A stretch of 5,417 nucleotides of DNA, taken from Mycobacteriaceae bacterium (GTDB taxonomy: Bacteria > Actinomycetota > Actinomycetes > Mycobacteriales > Mycobacteriaceae). The DNA lies in assembly GCA_013362555.1 (NCBI GenBank), contig JABFVX010000076.1:1-5417 (forward strand). Direction: 5' to 3'. This document shows positions 1 to 4,899 of the stretch, one piece after another (position 1 is the stretch's first letter; the number at the start of each line of letters is the position of its first letter). Both the position numbers and the translations under genes were made by a program. The notes beneath the pieces are model-generated. The model was not told where the DNA came from. It was given only the letters and a program-made list of their open reading frames with translations, and made no database searches.

Positions 1-307
1 GTGGATGCGCATGTCCAGCACGATGGTCGGGGGCGCGGCGCTGGGCACCGCCGTCGGCGCGGTCGGCGGCGCAGGACTGGGATGCGTGCTCGGCGGCATC
101 GCGGGCGCGACCATCGCCAGTGCCACCATCATCGGCCTGTTCGGCGCGTTCCTGCCCGCCGCCGTGATCGGCTGTGTGGGCGGCGCGATCGCCCTGTCGT
201 CGCTCGGAACGGTTGCCGGCCAGCTGCTGCTGACCCTGCCCGCCGCGGCGCTCGGGGTGGCGCAGTACTTCACCACCGTGAATGCGCCGCTGCCCGGCGC
301 ACGGTAG
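1..307 (+). CDS. Gly/Ala-rich hydrophobic membrane protein, C-terminal part (probably 5'-truncated)
   Basis: The reading frame is open to the left edge; base 1 ends a codon and full codons start at base 2. ATG codons at 5 and 11 exist, but no ribosome binding site can be seen, so I treat this as the 3' end of a longer gene. Counting from the ATG at 5, residues 8-90 are almost entirely hydrophobic and small, with many GxxxG/GxxxA spacings, consistent with two or three closely packed membrane helices (about 10-35, 38-62 and 66-88) and two cysteines (27, 57). The tail TTVNAPLPGAR is short and polar. From memory, Nocardia genomes hold many short secreted or membrane proteins with such Gly-rich C-terminal hairpins, mostly of unknown function. 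No catalytic motif is visible. The stop TAG lies 7 bases before a strong inverted repeat. I am confident that it codes and unsure of start and role. Confidence 0.6.
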   Translation, partial: WMRMSSTMVGGAALGTAVGAVGGAGLGCVLGGIAGATIASATIIGLFGAFLPAAVIGCVGGAIALSSLGTVAGQLLLTLPAAALGVAQYFTTVNAPLPGAR

Positions 308-314
308 CAGCTCG

Positions 315-373
315 AACGTCCAGAACGACCCGTGACGTGCGCTGGACGCACGTCACGGGTCGTTCTGGACGTT
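315..373. terminator. Perfect 27-bp inverted repeat, bidirectional terminator between convergent genes
   Basis: The left arm 315-341 and right arm 347-373 are exact reverse complements (27 bp) around a 5-nt loop, CTGGA. The repeat starts 7 bases after the stop of the membrane protein and ends 2 bases short of the stop of the alkyl sulfatase on the other strand, so either transcript would form the same very stable hairpin. There is no T-run on either side, as is common for actinobacterial terminators. The position between two convergent stops supports termination or 3'-end protection. Confidence 0.8.
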
Positions 374-375
374 GC

Positions 376-2415
376 TCAAGGGGTGACGATGGCGAAGTTC
401 GGGTCGGGCTTGTCGAGCAGACCCTTCAGCTGAGCCAGCTTCGCGGGATCGCCCTCGATCTTGGCCTTGCCGCCGCGGACCGCGGCGGCGGGGTCGGTGC
501 CGCCGGTGAGCATCGCGATCAGGGTCGGCCGGGTGAGCGTGCATGTCATGTCGGCCGCGGGGCCCGCGAACCCGGCGGGCAGGTCATAATGGATGAGCAC
601 GCCGTTGCGCAGTTCGGCGCGGTGCGTGCGGTTTTCGTCGCTGATGCGCCAGTCGGTCGTCATCCGCGTCTTCCACGCCTTCGGGCCGTTGACCAGGAGT
701 GAGACGGAGTCGAAGATCTGGTCGACGGTGAGTGCGTTCAGCATGCTGGCGGATTCGGTCTTCGTCGGAGTGCCGAAGGAGCCGTTGCGCAGTTCGTAGG
801 CGCCGGAAAGGTAGAAGTTGCGCCAGGTGCCGTTCTCGGACCCGTAGCCGAGCTGCTCGAACGCACTGGCCTGCAACATCTTCGCGTCCTTGTTGTCGGG
901 GTCGGCGAAGATCACGTAGTTGATCATCTGCACTGCCCACCGGTAGTCGCCGTCGTCGTAGGCCTTGCCCGCCTTGTGCAACACATCCGATGCGCCGCCC
1001 ATGGCGTCGACGTGGCGCTTGGCGGACTCGACCGGCGGGTGCTCCCACAGGTGGGCCGGGTTGCCGTCGAACCATCCCATGTATCGCTGATAGACGGCTT
1101 TGACGTTGTGGCTGACCGATCCGTAATAGCCGTGGCAGTACCACTTCTCGGTGAGCGCAGGCGGCAACTGGATCATCTCGGCGATCTCGGTGCCGGTGTA
1201 GCCCTGGTTGACCAGGCGCAGCGTCTGGTCGTGCAGGTAGCCGTACATGTCGCGCTGCAGCGACAGCCACTCGACTATCTGCTCGCGACCCCACGTCGGC
1301 CAGTGGTGGGACGCAAAGGCGACGTCGGTCTTGTCGCCGAACATGAGGATCGTCTGGGTCAGGTACTTGGACCATTCGTGCGGGTCCCGGACGACGGCGC
1401 CACGCAGCGTGAGCAGGTTGTGCAGGGTGTGGGTGGCGTTCTCGGCCACACAGAGCGCACGGTGCTCCGGGAAGTAGAAGTTCATCTCCGACGGCGCCTC
1501 GGTGCCCGGGGTCATCTGGAACACGATGGGCACGCCGTCGACGGTCTCCTGCTGCCCGGTCTGGGAGATGGTGCGCGTCGGCGGGATCAGACTCACGGTT
1601 CCGGTCGAGGTGGTCTGCCCGAGCCCGGCTCCGACTTGACCTTTCGTCCCGCGCGGGAGCGCGGCGCCGTACATGTAGGCCGCGCGACGCGCCATCGCGG
1701 TGCCCGCAAAGATGTTCTCCGACACCGCATGGTCCATGAAGCCGGTCGGCGCCAGCACCGGGCAGCGCCCGGCCGCCACGTCCTCGGTGGTGGTCACGCC
1801 CATGGCGCCGCCGAAGTGGTCGACATGGGAGTGGGTGTAGATCAGGCCGGTGACAGGCTTGTCGCCACGGTGTTTGCGATAGAGCGCGAGGCCCGCCGCG
1901 GCGGTCTCCGTCGAGATCAGCGGGTCGATCACGATCACTCCAGTCTTGCCTTCGACCAGCGTCATGTTCGACAGGTCGAGCCCGCGGATCTGGTAAATCC
2001 CCGGGACGACTTCATAGAGACCCTGCTTGATCACCAATTGCGATTGCCGCCACAGGCTGGGGTTCACCGAGTTGGGACAGGTGCCCGTCACGAAGGCATA
2101 GGAGTCATTGTTCCAGACGACATTGCCCTTGGCGTCCTTGACGACGTCCGGCTTGAGGCCCGCGATGAAACCGCGGTCGGTGGCGGCGAAGTCCGCGGTG
2201 TCGGAGAAAGGCATCGACTTCTGCGCCTGCTGCTGTTGGTCGACGATCCTCGCGCTGGGGTCGATCGGATTCTTGGTATCGCGGGCGGCATCCGGCAGAC
2301 TGTGAGAATCGTCGCCACAGCCTGCACTGACTCCGACCCCGGCCACCGCCAGCGCCGCGGCTGACACACCGAACACATCGCGCCGCGACAGCGAGCTCAC
2401 CTTCTTGATGTCCAC
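376..2415 (-). CDS. Tat-exported alkyl sulfatase, SdsA1-type metallo-beta-lactamase fold
   Basis: Predicted to hydrolyse primary alkyl sulfates (SDS-like) to the alcohol and sulfate outside the cytoplasm. The 679 residues are in order: a Tat-like signal (S10-R11-R12-D-V-F, hydrophobic to about 31; possible cleavage after V-S-A31, with C33 a non-canonical lipobox candidate); a metallo-beta-lactamase core at about 120-395; a helical dimerisation region at about 395-540; and an SCP2-like C-terminal domain at about 560-679. Zinc ligands are visible as THSHVDH (H195, H197, D199, H200), E306, E325 and H370. With a constant offset of 26 they match the ligands I recall for Pseudomonas SdsA1 (H169, H171, D173, H174, E280, E299, H344), and R338 fits its sulfate-site arginine. 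No key residue is missing and the length is usual. The start is GTG with GGAG 4 nt upstream. It is convergent to the membrane protein gene, divergent from the methyltransferase gene, and appears monocistronic. The exact substrate is inferred. Confidence 0.93.
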   Translation of the reverse strand: MDIKKVSSLSRRDVFGVSAAALAVAGVGVSAGCGDDSHSLPDAARDTKNPIDPSARIVDQQQQAQKSMPFSDTADFAATDRGFIAGLKPDVVKDAKGNVVWNNDSYAFVTGTCPNSVNPSLWRQSQLVIKQGLYEVVPGIYQIRGLDLSNMTLVEGKTGVIVIDPLISTETAAAGLALYRKHRGDKPVTGLIYTHSHVDHFGGAMGVTTTEDVAAGRCPVLAPTGFMDHAVSENIFAGTAMARRAAYMYGAALPRGTKGQVGAGLGQTTSTGTVSLIPPTRTISQTGQQETVDGVPIVFQMTPGTEAPSEMNFYFPEHRALCVAENATHTLHNLLTLRGAVVRDPHEWSKYLTQTILMFGDKTDVAFASHHWPTWGREQIVEWLSLQRDMYGYLHDQTLRLVNQGYTGTEIAEMIQLPPALTEKWYCHGYYGSVSHNVKAVYQRYMGWFDGNPAHLWEHPPVESAKRHVDAMGGASDVLHKAGKAYDDGDYRWAVQMINYVIFADPDNKDAKMLQASAFEQLGYGSENGTWRNFYLSGAYELRNGSFGTPTKTESASMLNALTVDQIFDSVSLLVNGPKAWKTRMTTDWRISDENRTHRAELRNGVLIHYDLPAGFAGPAADMTCTLTRPTLIAMLTGGTDPAAAVRGGKAKIEGDPAKLAQLKGLLDKPDPNFAIVTP

Positions 2416-2457
2416 CGTTCTCCAATCACACGTCGAATCGGAATGCGACCTTCGGGC

Positions 2458-2463
2458 AATATA
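2458..2463 (-). promoter_or_regulatory. Candidate -10 element of the alkyl sulfatase gene
   Basis: On the minus strand this reads TATATT, inside an AT-rich patch (TTTATATT) that stands out from the GC-rich surroundings. It would put the transcript start near 2451 and give a leader of about 35 nt that includes the GGAG site. No convincing -35 hexamer is seen at the usual spacing, so it may depend on an activator or another sigma factor. Confidence 0.4.
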
Positions 2464-2571
2464 AAGCTCGACTCCGAATAACGCCGGGTTGGAAACACGG
2501 ACGAGTCAGTGCCGATCCGGCGAAGTTTCGTTCTCATATTTCGTCGGTCCGATTCGCCGGATTCAGCGACG

Positions 2572-2600
2572 CTGAGAAATCTCACCACCGGCCTTAGTCT
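2572..2600 (+). promoter_or_regulatory. Candidate leaderless promoter of the methyltransferase gene, with a short dyad
   Basis: CTGAGA (2572-2577, four of six bases of TTGACA) and TAGTCT (2595-2600, fits TANNNT) are 17 bp apart. The transcript would start at or next to the A of the ATG at 2607, so the mRNA would have no leader. This agrees with the lack of a good Shine-Dalgarno site before that ATG. A dyad TGAGA-AA-TCTCA (2573-2584) overlaps the -35 and could be an operator half-pair, though 5-bp arms are weak evidence. Confidence 0.5.
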
Positions 2601-2606
2601 TGGACA

Positions 2607-3509
2607 ATGGACCCGATCGCGCCGGTTTTCGCCGGGGCTCCGAGCCCGACCGCCTTGGCGGCGGCGCTCATTCGCGCGTACCACCAGGTCGGCGACGATC
2701 CGCTGGTCTTTTCCGACCCGTTGGCGGTCCCTGTCGCGGGCGTCGGCCCCGAACTGCTGCGCATGCTCGGCGGCGACGATCCGGCCCGCCGGCAGCGCAG
2801 GCTGTTCCTGGCCGTCCGCCACCGGGTAGCCGAGGACGTCTTTCTGTCCTCGAACGCGGCCCAGGCGCTGATCCTCGGTGCGGGCCTGGACACCTTCGGC
2901 TACCGCCATCCGACCGCCGCGGCCCGCGTATTCGAGGTAGACCTGCCTGCGGTGCTGGACTGGAAGCGGGAACGGCTCGCCGCCGCCGCCGTCTCGGTGC
3001 CTGAGTGCGTCCGCTTCGTCGCGACCGACCTCGAACAGCGCACTCTGGCGGCGGATCTGGCGGCGGCAGGCTTCGACCCGGCGCTGCCGACCTGTGTGAG
3101 CTGGCTCGGCGGCACCATGTACGCAACAGAGGACACCGTGGCGGCAGTACTGAACGTCGTTGGTGCGCTCACCGGCCCGACTCGGCTGGTCCTCGACTAC
3201 GTGCAGTCCGCCCGGGTGTCCCCCGCCCGCCACGACGGCGCCCGCCGCGTCCACCTCGAACTGTCGGCCGCACTGGGCGAACCCTGGATCACCCAATACG
3301 AACCCGACCACTTCGCCGCGGTCCTGCGCAACGCGGGCCTGACCCCCTCGGCCGACGAATCCCCCGCCGAAGCCCTCACCCCCTACCTTCCCCGCCCCGA
3401 ACCCACCGGCCCAGACCCCGACGTAACCCGCCGCCTGGTCCAGGCCACCGCGGACCGCACCCCCCGCCCCTGGTTCGCCCCCGCCCGAGCCACACCAGGC
3501 GTCGCCTGA
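2607..3509 (+). CDS. Class I SAM-dependent methyltransferase, LCM/TIGR00027 family
   Basis: Predicted cytoplasmic methyltransferase using S-adenosylmethionine; the acceptor cannot be told from sequence. The 300 residues show the family layout: N-terminal SPTALAAALIRAYHQ followed by SDPLA (36-40); glycine-rich SAM motif I, LILGAGLDTFGYR (88-100); an acidic motif, FEVDLPAVLDWKRERL (109-124), whose D112 region should contact the cofactor; and ATDLEQ (139-144). The next stretch, AGFDPALPT (154-162), is typical of the leucine-carboxyl-methyltransferase-like proteins abundant in mycobacteria and Nocardia. Length is normal. The ATG at 2607 is preferred because a TANNNT -10 sits 6 nt upstream and the N-terminus matches the family. 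The last 100 codons are strikingly C-rich on the coding strand and encode a Pro-rich tail. It is divergent from the alkyl sulfatase gene and ends before a hairpin. Roles in lipid or polyketide O-methylation are often suggested for relatives but are not shown here. Confidence 0.9.
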   Translation: MDPIAPVFAGAPSPTALAAALIRAYHQVGDDPLVFSDPLAVPVAGVGPELLRMLGGDDPARRQRRLFLAVRHRVAEDVFLSSNAAQALILGAGLDTFGYRHPTAAARVFEVDLPAVLDWKRERLAAAAVSVPECVRFVATDLEQRTLAADLAAAGFDPALPTCVSWLGGTMYATEDTVAAVLNVVGALTGPTRLVLDYVQSARVSPARHDGARRVHLELSAALGEPWITQYEPDHFAAVLRNAGLTPSADESPAEALTPYLPRPEPTGPDPDVTRRLVQATADRTPRPWFAPARATPGVA

Positions 3510-3525
3510 ACGCACCCTTTTTAGC

Positions 3526-3565
3526 CGGACGCACCGGAATTATCGCGCCGAATTCGGTGCGTCCG
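3526..3565. terminator. Hairpin between convergent genes, bidirectional terminator
   Basis: CGGACGCACCG (3526-3536) pairs exactly with 3555-3565 (11 bp). After a single bulged G (3537) the stem extends by AATT pairs (3538-3541 with 3551-3554) around a 9-nt loop. It lies 17 bases after the methyltransferase stop and 23 bases beyond the stop of the convergent secreted-protein gene. No T-run follows in either direction; the T5 at 3518-3522 is on the upstream side for the plus-strand transcript. Confidence 0.7.
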
Positions 3566-3587
3566 ACCACTGGGGGTGCGGCTGCGG

Positions 3588-4040
3588 TCAGCCCTTGTAG
3601 GGGTCGACGGTGAACTCCACTTGGCCCGGGTCGCCCAGGTGCGGGGTCGGGACGGTGACGGTGCCGACGAACTGACCGAAGCCGGGCTGGAAGATCGTGG
3701 TCTTGGGATCGCTGATCCAATAGCCCGGGCCGACGGCGTGTGCGGTGCGGGTTCCGGTCTGGCCGGTCGCGACATTGCGCCATTGCAGCGTGACGTCGAG
3801 GCTGCACGGGCCGAGGCCGATCAGGTTGGCACTCACCGTGAACGAGGCCGAGCTGGGATAGCCCGGGCCGTGCACAGACGAATCGACCACCGCGACGCAC
3901 GGGCCTGCGGCGAGTGCGTAGAACGTCTGGAACTTGCCGCCCGACTGGGCCGCGGCCGGTGCGGCAGTGGCCGCGAGAAGCGTTGCGGCTGCTGCGATCA
4001 CAGTGGCAGGCAGGGCGAATACTCGGCTGAGCGATGTCAT
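3588..4040 (-). CDS. Small secreted protein with two cysteines, function unknown
   Basis: The 150 residues start with a clear Sec signal peptide: a short N-region with R6, a long Ala-rich hydrophobic core (about 10-30) and an A-P-A-A-A31 cleavage site before QSGG. The mature part of about 119 residues is rich in Gly, Thr, Val and aromatics, with alternating patterns (ASFTVSANLIGLG, LDVTLQWRN, GTVTVP, VEFTVDP) that suggest a beta-sandwich. Its only cysteines, C48 and C79, both lie in a GPC context and could form one disulfide. No catalytic motif is seen, and I recognise no named family beyond the general look of secreted actinobacterial orphans. The ATG has GAGG 5 nt upstream, inside a duplicated 10-bp element. 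It is convergent with the methyltransferase gene and divergent from the lipoprotein gene, so it is probably monocistronic. Coding is secure; the function is unknown. Confidence 0.85.
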   Translation of the reverse strand: MTSLSRVFALPATVIAAAATLLAATAAPAAAQSGGKFQTFYALAAGPCVAVVDSSVHGPGYPSSASFTVSANLIGLGPCSLDVTLQWRNVATGQTGTRTAHAVGPGYWISDPKTTIFQPGFGQFVGTVTVPTPHLGDPGQVEFTVDPYKG

Positions 4041-4043
4041 CTG

Positions 4044-4067
4044 AACCTCAATCTCGAAACCTCAATC
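4044..4067 (-). repeat. Duplicated 10-bp element carrying two Shine-Dalgarno-like sites
   Basis: On the minus strand GATTGAGGTT occurs twice (4067-4058 and 4053-4044), 14 bp apart. The inner copy places GAGG 5 nt before the ATG at 4040. The outer copy places the same site 19 nt before it, with no start codon at proper spacing. The second site could be a standby ribosome site or a simple small duplication. Confidence 0.6.
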
Positions 4068-4102
4068 GGGGTGAAACGAACGCGTCCGGCGATGCGGTCG
4101 GA

Positions 4103-4108
4103 ACCTTA
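4103..4108 (-). promoter_or_regulatory. Candidate -10 element of the secreted-protein gene
   Basis: TAAGGT on the minus strand fits TANNNT and would start transcription near 4096, giving a leader of about 56 nt that contains both GAGG copies. No -35 close to TTGACA is present. It is proposed from position and hexamer only. Confidence 0.3.
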
Positions 4109-4144
4109 CCCGCGCCCGGCACGGTGCGGCCGCGGTTTGGGTGG

Positions 4145-4150
4145 TAGCGT
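4145..4150 (+). promoter_or_regulatory. Candidate -10 element of the lipoprotein gene
   Basis: TAGCGT fits the actinobacterial TANNNT pattern and predicts a transcript start near 4157, about 35 nt before the ATG at 4192. That leader would contain a CCCGG-AG-CCGGG dyad (4167-4178) overlapping the Shine-Dalgarno-like GGGAG (4176-4180). No good -35 is visible. Confidence 0.35.
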
Positions 4151-4183
4151 CTGAACCACACCATCCCCCGGAGCCGGGAGTAT

Positions 4184-4189
4184 ATGTAA
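4184..4189 (+). other. Start-stop pair (ATG TAA) just before the lipoprotein start
   Basis: ATG at 4184-4186 is followed at once by TAA, between the purine-rich GGGAG (4176-4180) and the real ATG at 4192. GGGAG is 3 nt from the start-stop ATG and 11 nt from the gene ATG, so both are off the best spacing and could compete for ribosomes. The sequence is certain; any effect is inference. Confidence 0.35.
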
Positions 4190-4191
4190 CC

Positions 4192-4515
4192 ATGAGTTAC
4201 AGACACTTTGTCGCCGCCGCAGCGGTTGTCGCGGCCATCGCGGGGATTGTTGGGTGCAGCGACGTCGAGAAGACGCTGAACAAGGGTGGGGACACGTCCT
4301 GCCGGGAGTATCTCGGCATGGACGACCACGACAAGCGCGTCACCGTGACCAAAGCGTTGCAACAGCAGAGCGGCAGCAAAGACGATCCGAGCGGAACGTC
4401 GGTCGACCTGGGGATGTCCGCAGTGCAGCTGCTGTGTGCGGTGCAGGCCAACTCCGAGACGCCGATCAAGAACGCGGACGTGCCGGGGATTTTCACGCCC
4501 AAGCCGTCACGCTGA
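4192..4515 (+). CDS. Small lipoprotein with HdeA-like two-cysteine helical domain
   Basis: Predicted membrane-anchored lipoprotein of 107 residues. Residues 6-21 form a hydrophobic signal ending in the lipobox I-V-G-C22. The mature part has GGDTSCREYLGMDD (32-45) and a second cysteine at C82 in AVQLLCAVQ. This resembles the layout of HdeA-type acid-stress chaperones: a cysteine followed by an aromatic, a leucine and an acidic run, then a helix, a variable polar loop (here SGSKDDPSGTS) and a helix with the partner cysteine. The HdeA link is pattern recognition and not proven. If right, C37-C82 would be a disulfide and the protein might bind unfolded or cell-envelope proteins. I chose the ATG at 4192; a GTG at 4141 in frame would add 17 residues before the signal and would include the -10. 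The gene is alone on its strand, divergent from the secreted-protein gene; a 14-bp palindrome follows the stop. Confidence 0.85.
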   Translation: MSYRHFVAAAAVVAAIAGIVGCSDVEKTLNKGGDTSCREYLGMDDHDKRVTVTKALQQQSGSKDDPSGTSVDLGMSAVQLLCAVQANSETPIKNADVPGIFTPKPSR

Positions 4516-4547
4516 ACCGCAGGTAACACCGCACGACGACATCGGGA

Positions 4548-4561
4548 TATCCGGCCGGATA
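4548..4561. repeat. Perfect 14-bp palindrome downstream of the lipoprotein gene
   Basis: TATCCGGCCGGATA is its own reverse complement, and it overlaps a second palindrome, GGATATCC (4545-4552). A further TATCC at 4577-4581 could pair with GGATA (4557-4561) as an alternative stem. Located 32 bases after the lipoprotein stop, it could be a weak terminator (5-bp stem, 4-nt loop) or a protein-binding dyad. Confidence 0.45.
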
Positions 4562-4654
4562 GGTACAGGCCCGCAGTATCCTCCATGGCGGACAACAAGA
4601 TTCGCTCGGTCGGCCCGTTGGGGTCGACGGCGCGGCCGATGTAGCGCCTAAAAC

Positions 4655-4711
4655 ATGGACCGGCGCGTCTTGTCGACGAGCCGCCTGGCAGCGACTACGT
4701 CTTGTCAGTAA
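4655..4711 (+). CDS. Possible 18-codon leader peptide
   Basis: The frame reads MDRRVLSTSRLAATTSCQ and stops with TAA. A weak promoter-like pair, TTGGGG (4618-4623) and TAGCGC (4642-4647), 18 bp apart, would make the ATG nearly leaderless; there is no Shine-Dalgarno site. The start (M, basic residues, V-L, S-R) and the Ser/Thr/Cys-rich end recall the short leader peptides placed upstream of sulfur-related genes in actinobacteria, but the usual His-Val-Asp-Leu core is absent. A GC hairpin follows 8 nt after the stop, an arrangement seen in attenuators. It could easily be a chance ORF. Confidence 0.2.
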   Translation: MDRRVLSTSRLAATTSCQ

Positions 4712-4718
4712 GCTCAGG

Positions 4719-4742
4719 GCGCCGGAGCGGCGGCAGCGGCGC
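4719..4742 (+). promoter_or_regulatory. GC-rich hairpin in the leader of the CPCP protein gene
   Basis: CGCCG-GAG-CGGCG (4720-4732) forms a tight 5-bp stem with a 3-nt loop. The same left arm (GCGCCG, 4719-4724) can instead pair with CGGCGC (4737-4742) across a 12-nt loop. The two pairings exclude each other. No T-run follows. It may be an attenuator, a terminator of a short upstream transcript, or chance in GC-rich DNA. Confidence 0.3.
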
Positions 4743-4751
4743 AAGCGCGAA

Positions 4752-4842
4752 TGAAATTGAAATGAGTCATATCGCCACGCCGCGGCCATAGTTCCCGACA
4801 GCGCCGCGACACGCTACGGTACTGCCGCACATTTCATTTTCA
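4752..4842. repeat. AT-rich 13-mer in inverted copies flanking a candidate promoter
   Basis: TGAAATTGAAATG (4752-4764, plus strand) and TGAAAATGAAATG (4842-4830, minus strand) agree at 12 of 13 bases and face each other across 65 bp of GC-rich DNA. Each copy is itself a near tandem of a TGAAAW hexamer. TGAAAATGA at the right copy equals the left side of the Fur/Zur-type dyad TGAAAATGATTTTCA that I recall for actinobacterial Zur; the other half of the dyad is absent. Confidence 0.5.
4815..4820 (+). promoter_or_regulatory. Candidate -10 element of the CPCP protein gene
   Basis: TACGGT fits TANNNT and would start transcription near 4827, 73 nt before the ATG at 4900. The downstream AT-rich 13-mer (4830-4842) would lie just after the start point, a position where a repressor blocks. 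The best -35 at about 17 bp spacing is only TTCCCG (4792-4797). Confidence 0.35.
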
Positions 4843-4899
4843 CCTGCCCTTTTCTCGGCCCACGCCAGTTGCACGCCTTCGATGGGGAAGTGAGTTGAT

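Larger units (their letters stand above)
4516..4899 (+). other. 384-bp intergenic region with several structured elements
   Basis: No long reading frame here looks protein-like on either strand; those present are Arg/Ser/Cys-rich shadows. Visible elements are a 14-bp palindrome (4548-4561), a possible 18-codon leader ORF (4655-4711), a GC hairpin (4719-4742), AT-rich 13-mers in inverted orientation (4752-4764 and 4830-4842) and a TANNNT box (4815-4820). A 9-bp direct repeat, CGTCTTGTC, occurs at 4666-4674 and 4698-4706, 32 bp apart and both inside the possible leader ORF. The length and content suggest a regulatory leader for the gene at 4900. Confidence 0.5.

Noticed and set aside
1..702. 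233-codon plus-strand frame starting at base 1
   Set aside because: Arg/His-rich; it runs through the terminator hairpin and is antisense to the sulfatase C-terminus. The frame of 1-307 has a far more protein-like composition.
976..2364. 462-codon frame on the plus strand, antisense to the alkyl sulfatase
   Set aside because: It lies fully opposite a gene with all family motifs; its product is Arg/His/Val/Asp-rich with no domain, typical of antisense frames in GC-rich DNA.
2397..3515. 372-codon minus-strand frame opposite the methyltransferase
   Set aside because: Gly/Arg-rich shadow with no recognisable motif; it would also cover both divergent promoters and overlap the sulfatase start.
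3576..4154. 192-codon plus-strand frame opposite the secreted protein
   Set aside because: No domain, Arg/Gly-rich, while the minus strand has a clear signal peptide and ribosome site.
4585..4644. 19-codon ORF starting MADNKIRSVG
   Set aside because: It is preceded by TCCTCC, the opposite of a ribosome site, and no promoter is visible.
4493..4789. 98-codon minus-strand frame in the 4516-4899 gap
   Set aside because: Arg/Ser/Cys-rich composition, no ribosome site, and it overlaps the end of the lipoprotein gene.
4751..4791. Mini-ORFs MKLK and MSHIATPRP overlapping as ATGA
   Set aside because: Very short, no ribosome site, and they lie upstream of the favoured promoter; the AT-rich motif explains the first one.
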